Shown piece after piece: positions 50,697 to 59,433 of a stretch of DNA of 64,000 nt. The notes below the pieces were generated by a model. The model did not search any database. It was not told the DNA's origin and saw only the letters and a list, made by a program, of their open reading frames with translations. Position 1 is the first letter of the stretch. Every line of letters starts with the position of its first letter. This DNA comes from Melanopsichium pennsylvanicum. Taxonomy: Eukaryota; Basidiomycota; Ustilaginomycetes; Ustilaginales. The stretch lies in contig OAPG01000022.1 in assembly GCA_900208305.1 (NCBI GenBank), positions 363,940 through 427,939 on the forward strand. Reading direction: 5' to 3'. A program made the translations under genes and the position numbers.

Positions 50697-51519
50697 TTGG
50701 GTACACTAGCTATGGTTCTAGCTGGTGTAGTAGTTTTGCCGCTCACTATCTTTTGGTTGAATCCCCAATTCCAAGTTCCTGACAAGAACCATCCACCTTC
50801 TCCAGCACTGGTACATGAGAGTATCTCTTGTCTCTCTGACTTTCTTCATGTACAAGAGCAAGGGCTTGATGAATTTGTTGCTCACAGCATTATTGAAGAA
50901 ACTGATGGTAGGATGATCCAACTTGGTATGTGTTGCATTGCAATCACCCCCTGTGTTGGTTCAAGCCAAAGTGCCATACATAATGATGTCAACAATCTGC
51001 ATCTGAGACAGCAGTTCTGCTTGTGGCAATGGTGGTGTGTGTGGCAATGGTGGAGCTGGTGTTAATTGGCAGCTGATATTGCTGGCAAATTTCCTTGCAT
51101 TGGTGCTGTTAGCCTTGGCAAAGCTAGCCTTGACCAGATTTTTGGGTTGCTTGCAGTTGTGGTATTGCCATCTACAAGGAGGGATCATCCCATACCCTTA
51201 TGTAGTGGCAAAGCATTGCAGGCAACAACACTGTTTGAGTTTGTTAGCCAGCATGGTGTCATAACACTCAACCAAAGGTGGATGGCAAAGGCAATGGTGA
51301 AAAATTGTTTGGAGAAGAGTTGAATTGCAAGCAAGCTAAGGTACATGCCAAACAAGCTTGCCAAAACTCTCTGAGTCTTGATGGATAGGGTCCTCAATCA
51401 TGACACTGCTATACAACACACATTCATTGCTTGGTTGCACAAGCATTGCTTTTGCAAATATTGTTCAGGATGTTTGCCATGGTTGTGTGCTTGATGACAT
51501 TATAAGGGGTGAAGGATGG
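50697..51519 (+). pseudogene. CpG-free decayed gene or transposon remnant
   Basis: Plus-strand ORF fragments in different frames follow each other (122 codons from 50697, 85 codons from 51066, then stop-interrupted sequence including NHDTAIQHTFIAWLHKHCFC around 51400). They read like a real protein broken by frameshifts and stops, but I cannot assign a family. No CG occurs between 50742 and 51519. Confidence 0.4.
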
Positions 51520-52026
51520 CGTCAGGGATGCTCAAGGATGGTGTCAAGGACAATATTATGCAAACAACGCTTGTTTACAACACCATCAAGTTGGACTGGT
51601 GTCAGATGATGCTCAGAAGATACATACAAGAGCGTCATCTGGGCGTTGTATGCGCACACAGCAACAAATTTCAATGTGTATAGGTTAAGCCGGATGGTGA
51701 TGTTGCTTATTTATGCAACCATGCTGAATTCTCGATGTAGGAATTTGAGCTTCTAGAGATGATCTGCTAAATCGGGGAAATGACGCAGGGCCGGCTCAAA
51801 CACACACAACACAGTCTCTGGGGACGTGCATCATGACCCTAGATTGCCTTGCTTTCCACCCTCCTCCCTTCTCCTCACAACCATCATCACCCTCGTTCGA
51901 TTTACCTCACGTCCTTCATCATTGTCCATTCAAGCGATCGCGCTTTTATCACCACGCTCCGAACGATCGATCCACTGGCTACACATCAACCGTTGCATCA
52001 CCCTGCCTCTGCATCCTATTCATACC
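51520..52026. other. Edge of the repeat island and VTI1 promoter/leader
   Basis: CG dinucleotides reappear at 51520. From about 51780 the sequence becomes C/T-rich leader typical of the genes here. The VTI1 frame is open upstream to 51826, but that part is not SNARE-like. Confidence 0.5.
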
Positions 52027-52918
52027 ATGTCCGAGCTCTTTGACAGCTACGCTTCCGACTTTCAACAGCTCAAACAAGGCATCCGTCAAAAGATTGATCA
52101 GCTCAAATCTCAAAATGACGAAGCCAAAAAGTCGACACTGCGCAGAGCAGAGATGGAATTAGAGGAGGCCGAAGAAATCATTTCACAGATGGATATTGAA
52201 GTACAAGGATTCCCACAATCAGTCCGTTCAAGATATGCAGTGCAGATCAGAGGTTTCAAGCAGGAAGTGCAGAGCTTGACCAAGGATGTGCGAGCAGGCT
52301 TTTCTGCAGCTGGCGGAGCCAGGATTGGCTTTGATGCAACTTATGCAGACGAAGACGCCGATCTTGAAGCTGCTGGTCCCAACGCCGCGAATCGTCAAAG
52401 GTTGTTGCAAGGCACAGCTTCGCTCGAGGACGGCACAAGGAGATTGGAGGAATCCAACAGACTTGCGCTCGAGACAGAGGACCTTGGCGCGGACATCCTT
52501 CGCGATCTCAGGAGTCAAAGGGAACAGATTGAAAACTCGAGAGATACAGTAAGTACAACAAAATTGACGCCAAAGACAACTTGTCAGTTGGGAAAGCATG
52601 TTGACGAATTTTTGACTCTCTGACATCTCGCAACTTTTGCGCTCACAGCTCCGACAAGCAGATCAGAGCATAGATCGCTCCTCCAAGACTCTCTCCAAGA
52701 TGATCCGTCGGTACGTATTCGAAAGCTTGTTGCCGCCTCAAGACCTCTAGCTTGACTTGAACGTGTGTATGCTGACTTTTCTCTGTCAGGCTCGTTGTGA
52801 TCTACTCTCCAATTCGATTTTGCGTTGCAGGGCCAAACAGCAAAAACTGGTTACCATAGGCATCATTCTTTGCCTCGTCCTCTTGATTCTTCTCATTCTG
52901 TACAACAAGCTCTTCTAG
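52027..52918 (+). CDS. VTI1: Vti1-type Qb-SNARE
   Basis: A spliced gene, join(52027..52548, 52649..52710, 52831..52918), 223 residues, the usual Vti1 length. The N-terminal Vti1 helical bundle starts MSELFDSYASDFQQLKQGI; the SNARE motif spans the first splice site (RLEESNRLALETEDLGADILRDLRSQRE .. LRQADQSIDRSSKTLSKMIRR), and a single C-terminal membrane anchor follows (VTIGIILCLVLLILLIL), ending YNKLF. Intron 1 (52549-52648) has GTAAGT/CAG; intron 2 (52711-52830) has GTACGT/GCAG. Using the earlier CAG at ~52789 for intron 2 would not restore the anchor. Vti1 acts in Golgi-endosome-vacuole fusion. Confidence 0.94.
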
Positions 52919-53122
52919 CCTTCTGCTGTCACGGTTCGTTTTCTGTAGATAGGATTGTTTGCATTCGCAACGCAGTATCTTCACAACACCACAACCCCTC
53001 GACAACCACACTTACGACGTTCGCCCAGATTAAATTGGATAAAAGCTCGCTTTCAGAGCTTAGGAGCAGCTTTGCTCAGTAAAGAGAAGGTGATTCTACA
53101 TTTTTGTGTCCTGGATAATTGA

Positions 53123-56100
53123 CTAGAGCACACCAAGAGGGTCTGAAGTGATGGCGGCGTTCGAGTTCTTGCTCTCGTCTTCTCTAGCTTCTGTAGACAC
53201 CGAAGCATGATTTGCGGCATCATCACCATAGCAGGTACCTTTCCAGCTTTGTTGCCTCTCATTCGTTTGTGGACGTCCCGCGTTCCACTGACCACCGTCA
53301 GCGCTGCCGTATGGAGCACGCATTGCCACGTGTTCGCGTTGCATCTCATTGCGGACACTTGTATTTGCTGCCCATGGATTGTATCCACTGAGAGCAGCAG
53401 ATTGGGTCGGTTCAGTTTGAGACTGTGGCCGAACTGACGGCCCGCTGTTGAGATGTGTGGGATCGTGTCTCGATGAGGCTGGGCTGGCTGCTTTCGCTGG
53501 GCCGACAGGTCGATTGGCTGCGGGAGTGGAATCATTCGCAAGCAGCGTGATTTCTGCCGCAGGTGCGGTCATCGCCTCTTGCAAGCGACCCCATCCACCA
53601 ATGAAGAGATTCTTCATCTTGTTGGCAGCCGCATCGGCTGCATTAACAACATTGTTGGCCATTGCATCAGAAGATTCGGCAGAGGTAGCGGGTGGCATCG
53701 GCGCTGTGGTCTGTTTCGGGCGGCTGCGTGGCTGCCTAGCTTGATAAGGTAGACCATTGGTGGACAGGTCGACAGCACCTGGCGCAGGAGAGGAAGACAT
53801 GTCCAGATTTTGGTTTGTTGTTGACGAGATCGAAGTGGCAGATGCGAGGATGTCTAAAACTGGATCGGGATTGCCAGGGCCCACGACAGCGATGGCGGCA
53901 TCGGAATTCTCGAATTCTCCGCCGCCAGGTACCCTTACAACAGCAGCGCTCTTGAAGCCCTCTGGCACGCTTTCCTCTCCGACAATCTTCGCGTCATCCG
54001 ACGGCAGGGCCCCGACGTCCGTCCCGCGCACCGCGCGTTCTAATCTCTCGCGCGCGCGTTGCCTCTCCTCTGCTTCCTTGTCCAGTGCTGCATTCATGTC
54101 GCCGGAAGCTCTGCGAAAGAGCTGCTCAAAGTATCGGATGTCGCGAGAGTCTGCAATCAGCACACCCATATCAGTGCCCTTGCGTTTCGGATCGCGGTCG
54201 TCTAGTTCGGGCTGATAGTGTGGGTTAATGTGCTTCATCTTGGTCTCTGTGCTCAATAGATACGACCATGCGCTGGCGGTTCGTGCCGATAGGGCAGGCA
54301 ACAGTCTGCCATTTTCGTGTTGCGGCTTGCGACGTTCTCTTTCATTGTCCATGAGGAATGTGCCGTACTTGCACTCCTGGACCACCTGTAGAAGCTCAAC
54401 GAGGTAGCTCGAATCGTACTCGAAGCGCTTGGGGAATTGACGCATGACCTGCCACATGCAGTCCAAGAATTGGTGAAAGACCGGCGAGGTCTCCTTGATA
54501 TTTGATCCTTTCTTCGAACCAGAAGCAGCACTTGAAGTCGCAGCAGAAAAATTGGCGGTGAGCTGCTTGGTGAAGCCCCAAAAGGCATTGGCGGCGGCCT
54601 GCCCATCGAAACCTCCTCCGCCACTGGAGTTGGCCTTTTCGAGTTCTGGATCGGTATCGTAGCCATTGTCTTCGTCGTCGTTGAGGCTGCCGTAGTTTTG
54701 TTTGGAGGCAACGGTGAAGTAGCGGTCTGAGCCTTTGAGACCTCCTCTGTCAGTAAACTTGTGACCAAAACTGAGCCAGTCCTTCTCGATAAGTACTGCG
54801 AGACCGTCAAAAGTACGGAAGTAAGGATCGAGACAGATCTGTGCAATGGCGGCCAGCTGAGATGTTCGATCCCAGCCATCGGAGCAGTGGACGAGGACAT
54901 GAGAGCTGTTTATATGGACATTGCGTACGATGGACATGGATCCTTCCATGAGCGACTGGATATGTTTCAGCCACATGGATTTGCGCAGGGCCAACGGGTT
55001 CACAGGTGCGGGGTTGAGGCGCAGTACGGAACCAGAGCCGTCACTCACGGCAGCGTCGGCTGTCCCAGCATCACCCAGGGCTTCCACACGCATACCAAAT
55101 GTTGCGATGGGCTCGCTCTCACGCAGTGCGTCGGTGAGCTTGTTGAGGCTATCACGCATGACGTGAATATTTTCGATGCCGAGATACGACTTTTTGCATC
55201 CTTTGTAGTACTCCATGTTCTCTGTGCCGGCGCCTTTGGCAACATTGGCCATCGCGTTTGTTGTGGGTCGCGCGTCGATGATGAGATTGGTGGTGGTGGC
55301 CCCGTAGACCGTGGCCACAGCTGGAGCGCCAGAAGCTGATAAAGCTCCACCTGCGGAAGCATCCGCTACCGCCTTAGCAGCGATTGACTCGGGATCGGCA
55401 AAGTGATGCGAAGTAAAGATGGCCTCGATAAGCTTTTCGTCCTGAATTGACCGGGCATTTTTGAGGCCTACCATGGGCTGACTCGATCTTGTGATGGAGG
55501 CATGATTCGCCCAGTGAAGGTAGGTGAGAGCGGGGATGCGGGCTTTGCTGCGATACTTTGCCGCATAGCTCAAGGTGGTATCGCTGATACGAGAGGGCAC
55601 GGCCATTAGCGCAGGATAGGTTGGGGAGAACACGTACTCGGAGTTGATATCAGTGAAGCGCCATGCTTTAGAGCGAGAGCCAAGACCTTGACGAGCAAAT
55701 TCGGTCTTTGGACTGTAGATGCGGTTGACATCTTGTTGAGGGATAGCATCCATGGCTGATGGATGGTAGTAGAAAGCGTACAGCTGAGTAATGTCGGATA
55801 GGATAGCGCACTCCTTCATGCTATCAAACACAGCGAGTTGATCGTGCTCCGAGTGAAAGGCAAATGTGGCCATATCAAAGTTTTTATAAAAGATCGTGAT
55901 GGGATAGATGCGTTGTGATGGGGATGATGCCTGAGTTGCGATGCGAAGAGATGGAATGCGAGTGGCCTTGAGAATGAGAGAGAGGGGTATGAAGTGACGC
56001 CGTGACGATGGTACCGAGGATGCGGGGGCTTGTCTCTCAAAGATGAGATGATGTGATGTGAGGCGAAGAGCGCCCCGATGACAAGAGGACTCACCTCTTC

Positions 56101-56194
56101 GCTGAAACCAGACATCTGCGAGATGGTCAATCTTTGGGTTTGGTAATGGTGCCAGCGAGGTCGACGTCGAGGTTGAAGACGACGCAGCGTTCAT
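53123..56194 (-). CDS. Myotubularin-family phosphoinositide 3-phosphatase (Ymr1-like)
   Basis: 1,023 residues. The N-terminal PH-GRAM domain begins near HLADVWFQRRGESSCHRGALRLTSHHLIF; the phosphatase domain contains GLGSRSKAWRFTDINSEYVFSPTYPALMAVP and the active site CSDGWDRT (Cys437, Arg443), the invariant CX5R loop of active myotubularins. Substrates in the family are PI3P and PI(3,5)P2 on endosomes and vacuole. The ~300-residue C-terminal region is disordered and Ser/Ala/Pro-rich. Asp and Arg of the loop are intact, so it is not a dead-phosphatase type. A GTGAGT sequence within the GRAM coding region is not treated as an intron because the open frame gives an unbroken GRAM domain. Confidence 0.93.
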   Translation of the reverse strand: MNAASSSTSTSTSLAPLPNPKIDHLADVWFQRRGESSCHRGALRLTSHHLIFERQAPASSVPSSRRHFIPLSLILKATRIPSLRIATQASSPSQRIYPITIFYKNFDMATFAFHSEHDQLAVFDSMKECAILSDITQLYAFYYHPSAMDAIPQQDVNRIYSPKTEFARQGLGSRSKAWRFTDINSEYVFSPTYPALMAVPSRISDTTLSYAAKYRSKARIPALTYLHWANHASITRSSQPMVGLKNARSIQDEKLIEAIFTSHHFADPESIAAKAVADASAGGALSASGAPAVATVYGATTTNLIIDARPTTNAMANVAKGAGTENMEYYKGCKKSYLGIENIHVMRDSLNKLTDALRESEPIATFGMRVEALGDAGTADAAVSDGSGSVLRLNPAPVNPLALRKSMWLKHIQSLMEGSMSIVRNVHINSSHVLVHCSDGWDRTSQLAAIAQICLDPYFRTFDGLAVLIEKDWLSFGHKFTDRGGLKGSDRYFTVASKQNYGSLNDDEDNGYDTDPELEKANSSGGGGFDGQAAANAFWGFTKQLTANFSAATSSAASGSKKGSNIKETSPVFHQFLDCMWQVMRQFPKRFEYDSSYLVELLQVVQECKYGTFLMDNERERRKPQHENGRLLPALSARTASAWSYLLSTETKMKHINPHYQPELDDRDPKRKGTDMGVLIADSRDIRYFEQLFRRASGDMNAALDKEAEERQRARERLERAVRGTDVGALPSDDAKIVGEESVPEGFKSAAVVRVPGGGEFENSDAAIAVVGPGNPDPVLDILASATSISSTTNQNLDMSSSPAPGAVDLSTNGLPYQARQPRSRPKQTTAPMPPATSAESSDAMANNVVNAADAAANKMKNLFIGGWGRLQEAMTAPAAEITLLANDSTPAANRPVGPAKAASPASSRHDPTHLNSGPSVRPQSQTEPTQSAALSGYNPWAANTSVRNEMQREHVAMRAPYGSADGGQWNAGRPQTNERQQSWKGTCYGDDAANHASVSTEAREDESKNSNAAITSDPLGVL

Positions 56195-56755
56195 ACTGCG
56201 AACTAGGCGGCGTCACGCCAAGAGCCTCGCGTGTGAATCCGACTGAAGGCGCTTTGTTGCAAGGAGACACCTCTGTGCGCTCGAGTATGGCATGCAAAGA
56301 GATAGTAGGCTATCCTGCGACAATGTCGGTCGGGTGGTGGCAAGGTGCGAGTCTCGTTGTGCCAAAAAGTGAGCTTGGTATGCTGAGGGATCTGATCAAA
56401 TGTGATTATAGTCACTGATGCCAATAATACTTTAGAGTTCAGCGTCTGCAAAGAAGATGTTGTTCTCGCCGCTTTGATGCGATTCCTTTCGCTTTGCCTC
56501 GCCCTATCGACACATGCCATTCTAAGAGATACACAGAGTTACTGCATAACTTAGTAGCAGAGCAGTCCAGTAACGCGTGACGCTCCTCTTGCTTGCTCCG
56601 CTTAGTTCGACATCAAAAAAAGCTCCACTCCGAGATTGACTAAGTCAATTTTTGGATGCCCGTGCGAGTGTAAGATTTCCATTTTACTTCACAACGCCAG
56701 CCAGAGAGTTGTTTCTTTTTGGTTTCCTTCTGTTGAGAGACAGTAGTGCGATGTC
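56195..56755. other. Divergent promoter between myotubularin and CDF genes
   Basis: 561 bp without a supported gene. A two-codon upstream ORF (ATG TCA TGA, 56751-56759) overlaps the CDF start codon at 56756. Confidence 0.55.
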
Positions 56756-59305
56756 ATGACCAGTCATCTGGCACTCGGAACGCGGAACAATGATGTGGTA
56801 GCAGCATCGAGCTTTGCGACAACACCATCCACAGTCGCGCACATTCTATTGGCATTCCTATACCCCACGTCCAAACATACTGCCTCGGCTGGTCACAGCC
56901 CATTCGCCATGAGCACACCCATTGACGCTCCGTCCGCCGCCCACTCCTTGCAGCGCGGCAGCGTAGCCCAAACAGCATCCAAAGGTCAATCCACACCCTT
57001 GTCTTCTTCGGTTCGCTTCCATCAGGACACGCAAACGGAAGAAACAAGCAAATCCATCGATAGAATGCCACCAATACGCATTAGAAGGATTGACGACGAC
57101 CTCGATCAACACAGCTCAGATACAGACCAAGAGTCTTATGGTCAGCACTCGAGCTCCTACAACGATTCTGGTCGAAGGTCCAGCTCCTTTGGAATCGCAA
57201 CCCCTTCCCATGGCTTTCCTTCCTCGTCTGCATATCACTACAAGGCCATGATCAGCAAGCACGGCCACGGATTTCCAGACACGGCCGAATCGGTCCGCAA
57301 CATCTCTGTCCTCGCAAACCTCGTCGACTATCGCTCCAACTACTACGAAGATCACCGTGTCTTCGAAGAAGAGATCAAGCATCGTACGAGCCACCTTAGC
57401 TGGTCAAAGGCATCCGCCGTTGCCGACTACTATGAGCGACTCAACGACACCCTCGACGGTTGGAGAGAGGTAGACGAGATCCTTGACTCGCGCTTCCCAG
57501 ATGAAGTTATGCGACGCTTCAATCAACAGGATGAGCGCCATAGACACAATCAACACCGTCACAAGCCATCTCACAAGCCGAAACGCCGCAACAAGCAGCA
57601 CCCTCATAACGGCTCCAAGTCACGCGTCGAGAGCGACGGCAACGTATCTGACGAGGAGGAAACAGAGGGAGAAGGCACGCGCAAATCTAGACGGTCACTC
57701 AAACGCAGCTTCAGTGCAAAAGCTGTGGATGTTTTCAGCGGTCTTTGGTTCGGGTCATCTGGCAGCCCCCGTGCTTCTGACCTCGAGTGTGGTCGATCCT
57801 CTCACTCACACCGTCATCATGATCATCGTGCCACTAGAGCACGAGCTTTCGATCTGACATCGGCCACCGAGGAAGAAGAAGAAGAACAAGAAGACTACAC
57901 ACAGGGTGTACCAAACCTTCTCTCGAGCTCACCGTCTGGAATGAACGGCAATCGCAATCTGTCCGGCCGTCGCGACTACGGTGCCACATCCGCCTCGAGC
58001 GCTGGTCAACTCTACGACAAACTTCGACGAGAAGGTCGTATCGAGCAGATTCGCAGGTCCGAGTCCCAACTCGCCCTCTCTTCCGGAGCCGGCACGCCAG
58101 CTGGTGCCAGCGGAACCCAGACTCCCAGCGACGATATCTCATCCCCAGCTTCCAAGGCCAACACCATTCGACCCAACCAAGTCGAGAACATTCCAGGAGA
58201 CCGTACTCTCACAGAAACACAATACATAGATTCACATCTCGAAGGCGCAAAGCTTGTCCGCATCCCGTGTCACGAGGGCAGCCTCGACCGTGACTTTAGC
58301 CGTGAGCGTCATCACCGCCCGTATGCATCTCAGGAAGAAGAGAGACAGGCGCTCCTCAACACTGTACCCAACCGTGCTAAGGAAGAGGAAACTTCCCGGT
58401 CCGTTCAATTCGCAATCAATATCAATCTGCTCGTCAACATTCTCCTACTCGCAGGTAAAGGTTTCGCCGTGCTTTCCTCCAACTCGGTCTCACTTATCGC
58501 TTCGCTGGTAGACAGTGCCCTCGACCTCCTCTCCACAGTCATCATCTTTGCCACTTCCAAAGCCATCGCATATCGATCATGGAGGACAATGTATAAATAT
58601 CCAGTTGGCAAGCAGCGTCTGGAGCCGCTCGGGGTGGTTATTTTCTCCGTCCTGATGATTGCATCTTTCGCCCAAGTCTTGATCGAGTCGATGGGACGCC
58701 TGCGCGACGTGTTATCAAGTGGAAGCCAAGATCCAGACTCTGCCTCTAGTCTGCCACTTATCGGTGTGGCTTTCATGCTGGCCACCATCGGTATCAAGAC
58801 GGTCATGTGGCTCCTCTACCGCTCGTCAAAGTCTTCTGGTGTTCGAGCCGTAGCACAGGATGCTGAAAACGACGTCGTTTTCAACATCGCCTCCCTCATC
58901 TTTCCCATTGTTGGTACAAGGCTTGGTTGGTCCGCTCTCGATCCTATTGGCGGTATTGTCCTGTCGATGTACATAATCTACGAATGGGTCGAAACCTTGT
59001 GGGAGACCGTTTCGAAGCTTTCGGGTGCAGTCGCCTCATCCACCGAGATATCCAAGTGCCTGTACTGCGTCGTTCGATTCAACTCGGTCAACAGCGTCTC
59101 GGCTTTCGAGCTCTTCCACTCCGGTGACAACCTTATTGTCGAAGCTGATATCGTCCTGCCTCACTCCATCTCGTTGAAAGAGTCTCACGATTTGGGGGAG
59201 ATCATCACGTACTGCACAGAAAACATCGGCGGCGTAGAGAGATCCTACATCCACCTCGATTACAATCCCAAAGGCCAAGCCGGTCACCTCACTCAGCGCG
59301 GTTAG
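56756..59305 (+). CDS. Cation diffusion facilitator (CDF) metal transporter, Mn/Fe-like group
   Basis: 849 residues. The first ~540 are a polar, Ser/His/Arg-rich cytosolic extension. The CDF domain follows: six membrane helices from SVQFAININLLVNILLLAGKG (~545) onward, with metal-binding DxxxD pairs on helix 2 (Asp586, Asp590 in SLVDSALD) and helix 5 (Asp702, Asp706 in QDAENDVVFN). Two DxxxD sites rather than HxxxD point to the Mn2+ (or Fe2+) branch, not Zn. A C-terminal cytoplasmic ferredoxin-like domain ends the protein (VEADIVLPHSISLKESHDLGE). Probably exports metal or loads an organelle. ATG 56756 is the first; Met52 (56909, MSTPIDAPS) is a good alternative start. Confidence 0.9.
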   Translation: MTSHLALGTRNNDVVAASSFATTPSTVAHILLAFLYPTSKHTASAGHSPFAMSTPIDAPSAAHSLQRGSVAQTASKGQSTPLSSSVRFHQDTQTEETSKSIDRMPPIRIRRIDDDLDQHSSDTDQESYGQHSSSYNDSGRRSSSFGIATPSHGFPSSSAYHYKAMISKHGHGFPDTAESVRNISVLANLVDYRSNYYEDHRVFEEEIKHRTSHLSWSKASAVADYYERLNDTLDGWREVDEILDSRFPDEVMRRFNQQDERHRHNQHRHKPSHKPKRRNKQHPHNGSKSRVESDGNVSDEEETEGEGTRKSRRSLKRSFSAKAVDVFSGLWFGSSGSPRASDLECGRSSHSHRHHDHRATRARAFDLTSATEEEEEEQEDYTQGVPNLLSSSPSGMNGNRNLSGRRDYGATSASSAGQLYDKLRREGRIEQIRRSESQLALSSGAGTPAGASGTQTPSDDISSPASKANTIRPNQVENIPGDRTLTETQYIDSHLEGAKLVRIPCHEGSLDRDFSRERHHRPYASQEEERQALLNTVPNRAKEEETSRSVQFAININLLVNILLLAGKGFAVLSSNSVSLIASLVDSALDLLSTVIIFATSKAIAYRSWRTMYKYPVGKQRLEPLGVVIFSVLMIASFAQVLIESMGRLRDVLSSGSQDPDSASSLPLIGVAFMLATIGIKTVMWLLYRSSKSSGVRAVAQDAENDVVFNIASLIFPIVGTRLGWSALDPIGGIVLSMYIIYEWVETLWETVSKLSGAVASSTEISKCLYCVVRFNSVNSVSAFELFHSGDNLIVEADIVLPHSISLKESHDLGEIITYCTENIGGVERSYIHLDYNPKGQAGHLTQRG

Positions 59306-59433
59306 ATGATGCTTGTCGCGACGCTCTTTCTCGTTCTCACTCGTTCAGCAGCATTCGTCATTTTTTGGAATCTGATCGCATTGGTATTGCAACAATGGGT
59401 TTGTGATGTTTGAAATGTGTGTATAGGCAGTCT

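Noticed and set aside
52711..52790. Earlier CAG acceptor (near 52789) for VTI1 intron 2
   Set aside because: It leads to a reading frame that does not contain the C-terminal membrane anchor; the acceptor ending at 52830 does.
56060..56110. GTGAGT in the myotubularin GRAM-coding region as an intron donor
   Set aside because: The frame stays open and gives a continuous GRAM motif; removing sequence here would break it.
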